64,000 nucleotides of DNA from Bacteroidales bacterium. GTDB taxonomy: Bacteria > Bacteroidota > Bacteroidia > Bacteroidales > UBA1715. Positions 19,001 through 28,628 of the stretch are shown here, piece after piece. Made by a program: the position numbers and the translations under genes. Numbering within the stretch: position 1 is the first letter of the stretch; the number at the start of each line of letters is the position of its first letter. Location of the stretch: the NCBI GenBank assembly GCA_016714605.1, contig JADKDL010000002.1:186001-250000 (forward strand), written 5' to 3'. The notes under the pieces are model-generated. The model saw nothing but the letters and a program-made list of their open reading frames with translations, had not been told where the DNA came from and did not search any database.

Positions 19001-19377
19001 TTGAAACGTTTTGCAGTTTCTCTTACCAAAGAGAATGTTTCAGGCAATAACTCTTCTAATGTGCTAGCAATTATTAGATCTATTTCTGATTCTAGTTTCT
19101 CAATAGAATTGTAAAGTTTCTCTCTTTCTTCTAATGGAAGCGTATCTTCACTATCTAATTTTGCTTTACTTGCATCTATTTGATCTTGTTGCGTTTTATA
19201 AGCATCTTTGATTCTTTGTTTTAGAGAAGAAGATACTTCTCTAAGTTGATCATTGCTAAGCGAGGCGTGTTGATTGTCAAATTCTTTAACTTTCTCTACA
19301 AGTGGTGCTAATGCTTTAATATCTCGTTCTGATTTATTACCCAAAAACGATGTCAAAAAATTATTGAAAAATCCCAT
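16075..19377 (-). CDS. secA: preprotein translocase ATPase SecA
   Basis: Motor ATPase that pushes unfolded preproteins through SecYEG in the inner membrane. Walker A is MATGEGKTLVATLP (about 194-207), the DEAD-like box is IVDEVDSVLIDDARTP, and motif VI is GRAGRQGDPG. The C-terminus carries the SEC-C zinc motif PCPCGSGKKYKQCCG for SecB or ribosome contact. At 1100 residues it is longer than E. coli SecA, as usual in Bacteroidota, with insertions in the first nucleotide-binding fold. Its own terminator follows. Confidence 0.98.
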   Translation of the reverse strand: MGFFNNFLTSFLGNKSERDIKALAPLVEKVKEFDNQHASLSNDQLREVSSSLKQRIKDAYKTQQDQIDASKAKLDSEDTLPLEEREKLYNSIEKLESEIDLIIASTLEELLPETFSLVRETAKRFKENETLRVTASDFDRQLAVKKNQVVIEGSEAVWSNSWMAGGSIVKWDMVHYDVQIIGGAILHRGNIAEMATGEGKTLVATLPVFLNALPGRGVHIVTVNDYLAKRDSEWMGPIFEFHGLKVDCIDKYQPNSDDRRKAYNADITYGTNNEYGFDYLRDNMASNPLDLVQRIHNFAIVDEVDSVLIDDARTPLIISGPVPKGGDQLFNDYKAKVDRLFNAQKALINRVFVDAKKFIESEDKKQQEEGAKLLVRAFKGLPKNKALIKFLSEQGMKALMHKTENFYMAENNKNMHLVTDELFFIIDEKHNSIELTDKGIDFLSSDTGDKDFFVLPDIGAKIADIEKSSTSPEEILKQKDQLLLDYAIKSERVHTVNQLLKAYTLYEKDIEYVVIDNKVKIVDEQTGRIMEGRRYSDGLHQAIEAKENVKVEAATQTFATVTLQNYFRMYKKLAGMTGTAETEAKEFSDIYKLDVIVAPTNRQIVRKDMEDLVYKTRKEKFKAVIEHIVDLQNLGRPVLVGTTNVEVSELLSKMLTMQGIKHNVLNAKLHQKEADIVAEAGHPGRVTIATNMAGRGTDIKLSAEVKQNGGLAIVGTERHDSRRVDRQLRGRAGRQGDPGTSQFFVCLEDDLMRMFGSDRIAGMMDRLGLKEGEVIQHSMISKSIERAQKKVEENNFGVRKRLLEYDDVMNSQREVVYKRRRHALYGERIGLDTVEILFDTCESIVSAAHGNIDYDAFCIELIRHLSIECPFTAEEYLKNNVENLTEQVFKRAMEIYERKINTISEQAWPVVKHIYETQSGKYKNIAVPIADGFRVFNVVTDLEKAYKSKGKEVLRSFIKTLSLVTIDEAWKEHLREMDELKHSVQNAHLEQKDPLVIYKLESFQLFRTMLDKVNKEIISTFMKAQIPVQAEAKEAAEERKKLDLSRLQTQKSDFGSQNTQENKKEVKKEPIKVEKKIGRNDPCPCGSGKKYKQCCGKGEE

Positions 19378-19583
19378 GAACTAGTATAATTTTATATAAA
19401 ATGCTGTTAAACTCCTTTTTATAAAAATGATGGAACAGAATATTTCCCCATTTTTTGAAGCGTAAAAGTATGAAATATTTTATTAAAGTATGGGTTTTAA
19501 TCCGAAAAGTTTAAACGGAATGTCTAAAATCAGTAAGGTAGAGAATTTATAGGAAATGAAGTTGGAGTGTAATTGAAATGGGG
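19378..19583. other. secA upstream region
   Basis: Noncoding, AT-rich; it should hold the secA promoter. I see no RNA gene and no secM-like leader frame. Confidence 0.4.
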
Positions 19584-19852
19584 CTTAAGCTGGGGTGACG
19601 TAAATCAAATATTCTTATTTTTATTTTTGTTCAATTTTGTTTTAATGAATAAGGTAATAAGGTCTGTTTTTGTGTGGATTTATATTTCTACTAAGGTTTT
19701 AAACAATCAATAAGGTTTTTTAATTCTTTAAATTTAAAGAATTAACCTTAGTAGAAATATTTGGCAACTAATGAAAAACCTTATTAACCTTATTAAATAT
19801 AGAACAAACTTTATTTTAAAAACACTCCGATTTACGTTACCCTAGGCGTAAG
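19584..19852. mobile_element. MITE-like palindromic element
   Basis: About 270 bp with imperfect terminal inverted repeats of roughly 23 bp: the left end (19584-19606) contains GGGTGACGTAAATC and the right end (19829-19852) contains GATTTACGTTACCC. Inside are nested inverted repeats. AATAAGGTAATAAGGT near 19648 faces AACCTTATTAACCTTATT near 19777. A 17-bp arm at 19682-19698 pairs perfectly with 19744-19760. The centre (19722-19743) is a perfect 22-bp palindrome. There is no coding frame. The structure fits a non-autonomous transposable element, though no second copy lies in this window. Confidence 0.65.
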
Positions 19853-19971
19853 CGTTTGGTTTTTCTTTTTAATATTTGGAACTTCTTTATAAAATCAAAT
19901 TTTGTTTAAAATAAAATCATAGAGAAAACAAAGAGATTCACAGAATTTATGAACTGTTTCAAGTTGCTTGT

Positions 19972-21060
19972 TTAATAAACATCTTCTAAATATCTTTTTT
20001 GAGCAATGAGTTGATTTAGGTACATATACGCATCGGCAACAGTCATTTGCCCTTCTTCTATGAGTATGTTTAAAACAGCACGTTTTACATCTTGAGCCAT
20101 ATTTATTTTATCGCCACAGATGTAGATTGTAGCTCCTTCTTCTATCCAGTTATAAAGCTCGGCGGCACGTTCCATCATTTTGTTTTGTACATAAATCTTT
20201 TTTTCTTGATCTCTCGAAAAAGCAAGTGATAAATTTGTTAAAATACCTTTTTTATGATAATCAACTAACTCATCTTCATATAAAAAGTCTGATGAACTAT
20301 TTCTGTCGCCGAAAAATAACCAGTTTTTTCCGGTAGCATTTTTTGCAATTCTCTCTTGTATAAAAGCTCTAAAAGGCGCTATTCCTGTACCCGGACCAAT
20401 CATTATTATCGGCGCAGTGTCATCGCTAGGGAGCCTGAAATGCGGTGTAGAGCGTATGTAAACGGGAACTTCAAGGTTATTGTCTATTCTATCGCTCATA
20501 AACGTTGAACAAACACCTTCATGATCTCTGTTGTTTTTTGAATATCTCACAACGCCTATTGTTAAGTGCACCTCGTTTGGGTACATGCTTTGACTAGAGG
20601 CAATAGAATAAAGACGTGGGGGCAATTTTCGCAACAGTAATACTAATTCTTGCGGGGTTATATGTGTTGGAAATTCTTCAATCAAATCGAGCAAATCTCT
20701 GTTTTTGCAATATTCTGCAAGGTCTGTTTCGTTTTTTTCAATTGAATGTAATACCACATCTTTGCTGTATTTAGAATATGCAGAAACCACCTCGGGTCTC
20801 AGTCTGGTTATTTCCAACTCTTCAATTAGAGCGTATCTAAATGAGCGATTTTTATTGTTTGTCCAAACCGGTTCGTATTTGTCAAATTTCAAAGTTTGAA
20901 TTATCTCATCTACAAATTGCGGATTGTTTTTGCTGTAAACGCCTAGCGAGTCGCCGGGTTTGTATTGCAAGCCTGAGTCTTTGAGAGATAGTTCTATGTG
21001 AATCGTTTCTTTCTCTGAACCATTCTTATTAAGTGTCTTTTTTGAGATGACTTGCGCCAA
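19972..21060 (-). CDS. CysJ-like FAD/NADPH flavoprotein reductase (frameshifted near the N-terminus)
   Basis: Ferredoxin-NADP-reductase-type diflavin reductase part resembling the FAD and NADPH domains of sulfite reductase CysJ, without a flavodoxin domain. The FAD-binding motif is RLYSIASS (149-156), the NADPH motif is GPGTGIAPFRAF (222-233), and YICGD lies near the C-terminus. The frame begins at a TTG at 21060, but relatives start earlier. Upstream codons in another frame (21078-21167) supply a plausible N-terminus, and one extra A in the six-A run at 21072-21077 would join them. It probably feeds electrons to a sulfite reductase haemoprotein encoded elsewhere. Confidence 0.82.
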   Translation of the reverse strand: MAQVISKKTLNKNGSEKETIHIELSLKDSGLQYKPGDSLGVYSKNNPQFVDEIIQTLKFDKYEPVWTNNKNRSFRYALIEELEITRLRPEVVSAYSKYSKDVVLHSIEKNETDLAEYCKNRDLLDLIEEFPTHITPQELVLLLRKLPPRLYSIASSQSMYPNEVHLTIGVVRYSKNNRDHEGVCSTFMSDRIDNNLEVPVYIRSTPHFRLPSDDTAPIIMIGPGTGIAPFRAFIQERIAKNATGKNWLFFGDRNSSSDFLYEDELVDYHKKGILTNLSLAFSRDQEKKIYVQNKMMERAAELYNWIEEGATIYICGDKINMAQDVKRAVLNILIEEGQMTVADAYMYLNQLIAQKRYLEDVY

Positions 21061-21077
21061 AAAGGGTTCTCTTTTTT

Positions 21078-21167
21078 GTAAAAATTATTCTTGTCTAAAC
21101 TTAATTCTTTTCCTTTTATTTCAATAATTCCAGCGTTTGCTATGTAGTTACTGTATATAGATGCCAT
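21078..21167 (-). pseudogene. out-of-frame N-terminal segment of the CysJ-like reductase
   Basis: Begins with ATG at 21167 and reads MASIYSNYIANAGIIEIKG followed by ELSLDKNNFY. The next codons in the other frame read KREPFLAQVISKKTLN, which matches the way CysJ-type FAD domains start (a lysine-rich stretch, then P-F-x-A). The two frames meet at the six-A run 21072-21077. This is probably the true start of the reductase gene rather than a separate gene. Confidence 0.65.
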
Positions 21168-21241
21168 AATTTTGTTCTGTTTAACTTTAATCTGACGGTA
21201 AATTACTGGAATTCTTTCAATTGTTCATTGTATATTTTTGC

Positions 21242-21282
21242 AAAAAAAAATAGACCTACAAAATTTATTTCATAGGTCTATT
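21242..21282 (-). terminator. terminator after the chemoreceptor gene
   Basis: Arms AATAGACCTA and TAGGTCTATT enclose an AT-rich loop. On the minus strand the stem is followed by a run of nine T (21242-21250). It lies about 120 bp after the chemoreceptor stop and before the reductase start. Confidence 0.8.
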
Positions 21283-21400
21283 CTTATTTTCTTGGCTTTT
21301 TATTAATTATTGCTGCCTCTGTTTTGTTCAAAATAGGTTGATTCCAATCTCAATCCCTATGGTTACAGAGCCTAACCTATACTTGTCTGTTTTTAATCTT

Positions 21401-23149
21401 TTAACTAAAAGTGCTGAAAGATGAGTCACTTTCACTTTCTTGTAATTCTAAATCAAAGCCATTTTTATTTTGTTTCGTTTGTTGCTCCGGTTTATTTTGA
21501 ATTTTTATTTTATTCTTTTTTGTGTTATTAGAATGCGATGTGTTTCGATTATTAGCTATTACAATGTCTGTTTTGAAGAATGATATAATTTCTTTCAAAT
21601 TTTGAGCTTCGTCATTCATTTGATTTGCATTTGCGTTTAATTCTTCTGAAGTAGATGCCAACTCTTCTGTAGAAGATGAAATTTCTTCGGCAACTTGTGA
21701 ATTTTGCTGAGTAATAGTATTCAATTGCTGCATGGCCGAATTTATTTGATTTGCTCCGGCATTTTGCTCAATACTGGCTGCTGTAATTTCTTGCACAAAC
21801 TGAGACGATTTATTTATATACGGCATCAATTCTCTAAGTGCAATACCAGTTTCTGAGGTTATGCTTACGCTTGATTTTGAAAGTAAATCAATTTCATCTG
21901 ATGCTTTTTTACTTCGTTCTGCAAGTTTTCGTACTTCGGCTGCTACTACTGCAAAACCTTTACCATGTTCGCCTGCGCGAGCTGCTTCTACTGCGGCATT
22001 AAGGGCTAGAATATTGGTCTGATTTGCAATTTCTCCAATAATAGAAATTTTGTCGGCAATCGTTTTTATATTCTCAATACTTAGTTCTGATTTTTTAACA
22101 ACACCGTCGATTTCTTTAGATATTTGTTCCGAAATTTTTTCTGCTTGTCTGGCATTGTCGGTATTTTGGTGTATGTTGGCTGCCATTTCTTCCATAGATG
22201 CCGAAACCTCTTCGGTAGATGATGCTTGCTCAGTAGCACCTTGAGATAATATTGTGGTTCCATTGGTCATTTGCTGTGCGCTAGAACTCAGTTGTTGTGC
22301 CGCACTGCTTACTTCCTGACTTGCTACTGATATATTCGAAGATGAGTATAAAATGTTTGATACTATTTTGTTTATTTGATGAATCATTTCAGTGAGTGAT
22401 TTTGCAAGATCGCCTACTTCATCCTCTTGGTTTAATTCTACTTTTGCGGTTAAATCGCCTTGGGCAACCAATTTCGCAAATGCAACACCTTTGTTAAGTG
22501 GTCCTACTATTGCATTAGACAGTATGTAAACCATCGCTATAGAAAGTGATATTACAAAAATTAAAGCAATAATTGAAATATTGATTGATAATTGTGCTTG
22601 ATTATCATATACCAAATCGGCTTCGATACTTTCTTTTTTAAGACTTGCTTCTATTTCTAATAGTAAAGCAACTAGACTTTCAACTTTTTGGTCAATTTCA
22701 CCATCTATTTCTACTATTTTTTTACTCTTATCTATTGAATCATTCGAATCAAAAAGAATTGGAAATAATGTTTCACCTAACACTACAATTTCATCATATT
22801 CTGCTTTAGCTTCATATACGAACTCATGTTCTTGCTCTGTATCTACAATTTTATCAAGATGGCTAAAACATTTTTCTGCTTGTTTTTTGATGGTCTTCCA
22901 ACTTTTTTCTGATTCAGTTTTTTCTCGGTTAATTATTGCATCCGCCACAATTGAATACATTTTGTAAGGGATTATGGTATAACCTACAATTGAAACTTGG
23001 TCTGTAGCTCTTTCAGCACCGTGGTCTTGCAATTGAGACAGATTGTAGGAATTCAAAATCTGGTAGCCTGCTGCCAAACTGAACACCAAAATAATTACTG
23101 AAAAACTGATTGTTAATTTTTTTCTGATTTTCCAATTCTTAAAATTCAT
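21401..23149 (-). CDS. methyl-accepting chemotaxis protein
   Basis: Inner-membrane chemoreceptor of 582 residues. It has an N-terminal membrane helix (about 11-30), a periplasmic four-helix-type sensor (30-188), a second helix (about 190-212), a HAMP domain and a long cytoplasmic coiled coil. The conserved signalling hairpin is NQTNILALNAAVEAARAGE. A low-complexity polar tail rich in N, K and Q ends the protein. No che genes are nearby, so it must work with a chemotaxis or gliding-linked array encoded elsewhere. The ligand is unknown. Confidence 0.95.
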   Translation of the reverse strand: MNFKNWKIRKKLTISFSVIILVFSLAAGYQILNSYNLSQLQDHGAERATDQVSIVGYTIIPYKMYSIVADAIINREKTESEKSWKTIKKQAEKCFSHLDKIVDTEQEHEFVYEAKAEYDEIVVLGETLFPILFDSNDSIDKSKKIVEIDGEIDQKVESLVALLLEIEASLKKESIEADLVYDNQAQLSINISIIALIFVISLSIAMVYILSNAIVGPLNKGVAFAKLVAQGDLTAKVELNQEDEVGDLAKSLTEMIHQINKIVSNILYSSSNISVASQEVSSAAQQLSSSAQQMTNGTTILSQGATEQASSTEEVSASMEEMAANIHQNTDNARQAEKISEQISKEIDGVVKKSELSIENIKTIADKISIIGEIANQTNILALNAAVEAARAGEHGKGFAVVAAEVRKLAERSKKASDEIDLLSKSSVSITSETGIALRELMPYINKSSQFVQEITAASIEQNAGANQINSAMQQLNTITQQNSQVAEEISSSTEELASTSEELNANANQMNDEAQNLKEIISFFKTDIVIANNRNTSHSNNTKKNKIKIQNKPEQQTKQNKNGFDLELQESESDSSFSTFS

Positions 23150-23327
23150 AGCACAAAGTATTTAAATTACTAATTAAATTACTTTGCAATCTAGAAACAA
23201 TTGAGTTGAATTATCTTTTTTGTGGAGAGATGTTTTTTATTGTTTTTGTTGATATTAATCAATAAAAGGTCTGTTTGCAGAATGTTAAAAACCTCAATTT
23301 TTACTTCAACAAAGAATTGAACCCATA

Positions 23328-24497
23328 TTAGAGTTGTTTTGTAAATGTGCCTTCAAGTACATCTATGTTTTTAAGAAATTCTACAGAATGTACAATGTAT
23401 TCGTGGGCAGGGGTAGAGTTTTTTAGTTGAAACTCTTGTAAAATTCTAGAGTTATCGAATGTGTGTCCTAAATCAATGAAATCTATATAGGGTTCTATTC
23501 CAATAAATATTTTTCGCATGTTTTCTTTTCGTTCAAAAGTTTGAACCCACATTTCCAAATAGTTTTTGAAATAAACAATTTCAGCTTCGTCGGTAAGTCT
23601 GCCTTTAGACCACAGTTTTAGTTGTTGCATCAGTTCTTTTGACACAAACTGAAATGACGGTAAGTCTTTGAAATGTGGTTCTATAGCAGAAAGAATCTTC
23701 ATAGGAGTAGTGCTGTTCATAGGCCCTGCAGAAATATGATATACTGAATGTTTTCTGTTTTGGGAAAAGACTATTTTTTCTATTACTTCGGCCACATAAT
23801 CAACTGGAATAATATCTACTTTGGTGTGTGGTCTAAACATACAAAGTCGGAGTGCATTTATGGTAGCTAATGCCCATAAAATCACCGGACTTCTCGGTAT
23901 GATTCCTTTGCTGTTGCCCATAATGATTGAGGGGCGGAGTATAAGGATTTTTTTTGCATCTAACTCTTTGCGAACAAGCATTTCGCCTTGCATTTTAGTA
24001 TAGGTGTATTTTACTAAATGACTCGCATAAATATTGGGCGATTCGTTTTCAAATACAATTCGGTCTGTAGTGTCTTTTCCACATACCGTTGCGGTGCTTA
24101 TGTAGGTAAATAGTTTTAAATTAATGAGTGTCTTAGCCCAGTTTAAAATGCTTGTTAAGCCTCCAATATTGGTTTTTTCAACTACTTGGTCGTGAAATTT
24201 TGAGAAAGAGGTGTTGGCAGCTGCATGTATTACGGTGTCAATATTCTGTAAGTCTGAGTTTTTTGTAAGCAAACTGGTGAGGTTTTCATCATTTAGATTA
24301 GCTAAAATAATCTTGATTTTTTTTCTGTCGTAAAAGTCGCCATACAAATCAAAAACTTTCTGAATTCTGAACTGTGCTTCTATTTGGGAACAGCCTCTTA
24401 CCAAACAATATATTTCACTAATATCGTTTCGTTTAGAAAGATTTACAATTAATTCGCCACCAAGCAAACCCGTAGCACCTGTTAGAAAAATTTTCAC
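23328..24497 (-). CDS. NAD(P)-dependent acyl/thioester-reductase-like SDR protein
   Basis: Extended short-chain dehydrogenase of the NAD_binding_4 (male-sterility/thioester reductase) type. It has the nucleotide motif TGATGLLGGELI at the N-terminus, the serine in YISTATVCG and a YxxxK-like YTYTKMQGE. Such domains reduce acyl thioesters to aldehydes or alcohols, but stand-alone members may have other substrates. I place the start at GTG 24497 (VKIFLTG), because the frame back to 24608 adds 37 residues without a fold and lies in AT-rich upstream DNA. It has no carrier-protein or synthetase neighbours. Confidence 0.78.
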   Translation of the reverse strand: MKIFLTGATGLLGGELIVNLSKRNDISEIYCLVRGCSQIEAQFRIQKVFDLYGDFYDRKKIKIILANLNDENLTSLLTKNSDLQNIDTVIHAAANTSFSKFHDQVVEKTNIGGLTSILNWAKTLINLKLFTYISTATVCGKDTTDRIVFENESPNIYASHLVKYTYTKMQGEMLVRKELDAKKILILRPSIIMGNSKGIIPRSPVILWALATINALRLCMFRPHTKVDIIPVDYVAEVIEKIVFSQNRKHSVYHISAGPMNSTTPMKILSAIEPHFKDLPSFQFVSKELMQQLKLWSKGRLTDEAEIVYFKNYLEMWVQTFERKENMRKIFIGIEPYIDFIDLGHTFDNSRILQEFQLKNSTPAHEYIVHSVEFLKNIDVLEGTFTKQL

Positions 24498-24766
24498 CTT
24501 AATTTTATTTTTCAATTGCAGATATTGAATATTGTGAAATACACAATACCTGTAATTATTATGTTTTAATAGAATAGTGTAATAGTATAAAAATTGCAAT
24601 TTGAACAAGAATTTTCAAAAAATTCTTTCTAGCCTTATCAAAATTACAATCTTGAAATCAATATTCAATAAAATTAGGATTAAAAAATTCTTAAAAAAAA
24701 ATAGTTAATCAATGTTTTAGGTATTCGAATTCTAAAATTTAATTAAGTGTTTTTTGTACAGTAACT

Positions 24767-26398
24767 TTAAATAAGTGGCAATCCCAATTCTTTCAAAAAT
24801 TCATTGTGTTTCTCTGTATTTGTTTTTATGCTTTCATTTATTGATGATAGTTTATTGTTTACATCTTTCAAATCAATTTGCACTTCATCTTCTGATGTGC
24901 TGACATACCTTGAAATATTAAGATTGTAACTGTTCTTTTCAATTTCGTCTATTGATACTCTACGAGCATATCTTTCTATGTGTTCGGGGCGATATTTGTA
25001 AGTTTCAACTATTTTTTGAATATCGTTTGGTTCTCCGTTTTCTCCTTCTCTGAGCGTGTTTTGTCTTTTGCCTTGTTTGTAGTGTTCCGATGAATTGATA
25101 AACAATACATCATCGTGTTTCTTGCATTTCTTCAGAACCAATATGCAAACTGGAATACCTGTTGAATAGAACAAGTTTGAAGGCAATCCTATTACGGTGT
25201 CAATGTGATTGTCTTTGAGGAGTTTCGTTCTGATTCGTTCTTCTGCACCACCACGAAATAAAACTCCGTGAGGTAAGATGATAGCCATAGTTCCCTCTTT
25301 GCCCAAGAAGTGAAAACCGTGTAATAAAAAAGCAAAGTCTGCTGCTGATTTTGGTGCTAAACCATAGCTTTTAAAACGAAAATCTTCGGCTAATGTGTCA
25401 TTTGGTTCCCAACGCAAACTAAAAGGCGGATTGGCTACAATAGCATCAAACTCTATCTTTTTGCTTGGGTTCATTTCGTTGAGCAATGCCCAACTATTTT
25501 CCAATGTATCTCCGTGGAATATCTCAAACTCGGTGTCTTTCATACCGTGCAAGAGCATATTCATGCGGGCAAGGTTGTAAGTGGTGATGTTTTTTTCTTG
25601 TCCATATATTTTGCCAACACTACCGCCACTGTCTTTGATTCGTTTCCACACATTCAGCAACAACGAACCAGAACCGCAAGCCATATCCAGCACTTTGTCC
25701 AATTTGCCTTTCTTACCCGTCTTTGGTTCTTGGCTGTCTAAGGTTACAATTTCTGAAAGTATGGTTGAAATTTGCTGAGGTGTATAAAACTCACCTGCTT
25801 TTTTGCCCGAACCTGCTGCAAACTCGCCTATCAAATATTCATACGCATCGCCAAGCGTATCGGCGTCGGCAGAGAATTCCGCAATACCTTCTGCAATTTT
25901 TTGAATGATGGTGCATAGTTTCTTGTTTCTTTCGGCTGATGTTTTTCCGAGTTTTTCGGAATTCAAATTGATTTCGGAAAACAATCCTTGAAAGGCACTT
26001 TCAAACGATTCGTTCTCTATGTATCGAAAGCCCGATTCCAGCGTTACTAATAACTCTGCATTTTGGGTACGAGCCATTTCGCTGATATTGCTCCACAAAT
26101 GATTGGGTTCGATTACATAATGCACTTTTCTACGCATTTGTTTCTCAAACTCAACAACTTCATCTTTATTAGAAGCATACCATACTGAAAGTGGCGTTCT
26201 TTTGTCTGTTGAAGGCAAATTGGGATAGTCTTTTCCTAATTCTTTTTTTGCTGCTTCTTCGTAGTTGAAAGACAAATACCGAAGAAAAAGAAACGAAAGC
26301 ATATAATCGCGAAAATCATCCGCATTCATTGCTCCTCTTAAATCGTCTGCTATATTCCAAAGGGTTTTACCCAGTTGTTGTTGGTCTTTATGTGTCAT
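24767..26398 (-). CDS. hsdM: type I restriction-modification DNA methyltransferase subunit HsdM
   Basis: N6-adenine methyltransferase subunit of a type I system. The HsdM N-terminal helical domain (about 8-150) is followed by the methylase fold with the SAM motif DMACGSGSLLLNVW (near 241) and catalytic motif NPPFSLRW (near 324). It works as HsdM2-HsdS for methylation and joins HsdR for cleavage. At 543 residues it is full length and intact. It starts only 3 bp after the REP-associated transposase gene, so it probably depends on upstream transcription through that insert. Confidence 0.96.
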   Translation of the reverse strand: MTHKDQQQLGKTLWNIADDLRGAMNADDFRDYMLSFLFLRYLSFNYEEAAKKELGKDYPNLPSTDKRTPLSVWYASNKDEVVEFEKQMRRKVHYVIEPNHLWSNISEMARTQNAELLVTLESGFRYIENESFESAFQGLFSEINLNSEKLGKTSAERNKKLCTIIQKIAEGIAEFSADADTLGDAYEYLIGEFAAGSGKKAGEFYTPQQISTILSEIVTLDSQEPKTGKKGKLDKVLDMACGSGSLLLNVWKRIKDSGGSVGKIYGQEKNITTYNLARMNMLLHGMKDTEFEIFHGDTLENSWALLNEMNPSKKIEFDAIVANPPFSLRWEPNDTLAEDFRFKSYGLAPKSAADFAFLLHGFHFLGKEGTMAIILPHGVLFRGGAEERIRTKLLKDNHIDTVIGLPSNLFYSTGIPVCILVLKKCKKHDDVLFINSSEHYKQGKRQNTLREGENGEPNDIQKIVETYKYRPEHIERYARRVSIDEIEKNSYNLNISRYVSTSEDEVQIDLKDVNNKLSSINESIKTNTEKHNEFLKELGLPLI

Positions 26399-26401
26399 GT
26401 T

Positions 26402-26986
26402 TTACTTGGGGTTGAAAAATTTGTCTTTTTCCCAATGAACGGGATTGTTTTCGATATAATCCGAAATTGTTTGAAATGATTTGTCATCACGAATAATATG
26501 TTCGTGAAAACTGGATTGCCATTTAAATTCAAATCCCAATCGGTTGGCGTGTTTGGTTACGGCAGATTTGTAGGAACCAACCATTGATGAAATGGAATTT
26601 GTCCCAATATTTTGAAACCGTTGTTGCCCGATGGTTTGACGTTCGGATTGTTCGGTTTGACGTTCGGATTGTAGAGACAGGGCATGCCCTGTCTCTACGT
26701 TTCCCACGTTATCCGTGTTGTTGATAATCAATATGCCGTGAACATGATTGGGCATAACCACAAACGCCCCCAATTCCACGTTAAGGTGGTGATGCGGTAT
26801 TTGGTGCCATAAAATATCGGCAATGATACCAACATGCGACCATTGCATTTTCCCATTGGTGATTTCACCAAAATAATATTCCCTATTTTGGGTGCAGACG
26901 GTAATAAAATATGCGCCCGACCAACGATAATCCCAATTTTGTAGACGGGTTGACAGGATTCGGTATTTATTTTTGTATTTGTCCAT
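26402..26986 (-). CDS. REP-associated tyrosine transposase (RAYT, Y1/HUH family)
   Basis: Single-strand DNA transposase-like protein of 194 residues. The HUH metal site is MPNHVHGILI (His81, His83), and the probable catalytic tyrosine is Tyr177 in DYIENNP. Residues 97-106 (VETGHALSLQ) are encoded by a perfect 28-bp palindrome at 26671-26698, the same palindrome found intergenically at 27048-27075. The adjoining residues QSERQTEQSERQT are a short duplication. It lies inside the restriction-modification operon in the same direction, between the Gly/Asn ORF and hsdM. RAYTs are thought to mobilise REP palindromes. Confidence 0.88.
   Translation of the reverse strand: MDKYKNKYRILSTRLQNWDYRWSGAYFITVCTQNREYYFGEITNGKMQWSHVGIIADILWHQIPHHHLNVELGAFVVMPNHVHGILIINNTDNVGNVETGHALSLQSERQTEQSERQTIGQQRFQNIGTNSISSMVGSYKSAVTKHANRLGFEFKWQSSFHEHIIRDDKSFQTISDYIENNPVHWEKDKFFNPK
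26671..26698. repeat. REP palindrome inside the transposase gene
   Basis: Perfect 28-bp palindrome with half-site GTAGAGACAGGGCA. It keeps the transposase frame open, contributing ten residues. It is identical to the copy at 27048-27075. Confidence 0.9.
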
Positions 26987-27006
26987 TATTGGGGGGTAAA
27001 TGTGAT

Positions 27007-27308
<302 letters not shown>

Positions 27309-27312
<4 letters not shown>

Positions 27313-28628
27313 TTATCATTTATTTTAGGAAACAAGCCCTGCATCAAGCCCTTTTTATGCAACTTCAATTGCTCTATTTTCTCCTTTTGTGCGGTGATAA
27401 GTGCATCTAATGATGAAAGACAGGTGGCGATTTTTTGCTGTTCTTGGGGATTTTGTGGAAATGAAATACTCAAAGTTTGTAATTGGCTTGGGTAAAGATG
27501 TACAACTGAGATCCCTTGAGCCAATTGAGCAATATCAGTTTTTTTCGCACTGTTCAGATAATAAGCCAAAAAGACTCCATCAATTTCAGTCCGTATTATA
27601 TTTAAATCACCACCTAAAGCAATACCTCTTTTTAAAACACAAGATGCTGTTGCAATATCTATTTGAGTTTCACCTGATGCAGGAATGATAACGTCATTTG
27701 CTTCACTTAATACCAATTCATCTGCGCTTAAATTTGTAAATGACTTAATTGTATCAATAGTTTCCTTGTAATGCGTGTATAATTCACCATATCTGATACA
27801 AGGTAAATTTCCATTTTCAACAATATCAGCTTTAGAAATCCCTTTTCCTTTCTGGAAATTCGCAACCTCCCCCAACTTCTTCTCCATCCACTCCCCATCA
27901 TTCTCAAACTCCTTAAACCGATACTTCGGAATATTGTCTGAACACGATTTAAAAGATTGCTTGATTGACAAGATTTTTTCATTATCCTGTTCATCCTTTA
28001 ATCCTGAAAATCCTGTTCCGGACATTTGCGGAAAAAGGTTTTGCATCAATCCTTTTTTGTGGTCTTTGAGTAAATCCAGCTTTTGGCTGTGGGCAGCTAT
28101 CACTTCATCTAAGGATGAAAGGCAGGTGGCGATTTTTTGTTGTTCTTTCTTCTTTGGAAAAGGAACAGTTATGGATTTCACAATGTCACCAGAAAGATTT
28201 CCTTGTCCACCTTGAATAAATTTTGAAACAATCCAATCCTTTTTTAAAGTCAAAAAGTTATATGTAAATGCATTGCTATAATCAGATTGCAAACATAATA
28301 TAGCTTGATTGATTGCTCCATTGATTTTGGAAATTGCTGAATCACCGCTGTTTGCTCCGTATAATGCAACAAGCAAATCACCTTTATCTACAAGCTTAGC
28401 GGAAGAATTTTTCAATCCTTCTTCCGTTATGAATAATTCTGTTCTTTCTCGATTGATTTCTGCTGAACGAATAAAAGGTATTTTACCACTATAAAATTCC
28501 CTTTCAGAAGTACTTGGTGTTCCTCCACTAAAAGAAGTAAAAACATCTCCAATGACCTTCTTTTCCCATTCCCCCTCATTTTTAAATTCAGGAAAACGTA
28601 TTTCAGGTATTAATTTATTGTTGCTCAT
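27309..28628 (-). CDS. hsdS: type I restriction-modification specificity subunit HsdS
   Basis: DNA-sequence recognition subunit with two target-recognition domains (about 1-165 and 225-395). Each is followed by a near-identical conserved spacer helix: QQKIATCLSSLDEVIAAHSQ with KDHKKGLMQNLFPQ, and QQKIATCLSSLDALITAQKE with KLHKKGLMQGLFPK. These internal repeats are typical of HsdS and allow domain shuffling. At 439 residues it is full length. Its 5' end overlaps the upstream YhcG gene by 4 bp. Confidence 0.95.

Noticed and set aside
23328..24608. Long N-terminus of the acyl-reductase-like protein
   Set aside because: The added 37 residues are aromatic-rich with no match to the fold; a GTG directly before the nucleotide motif fits better.
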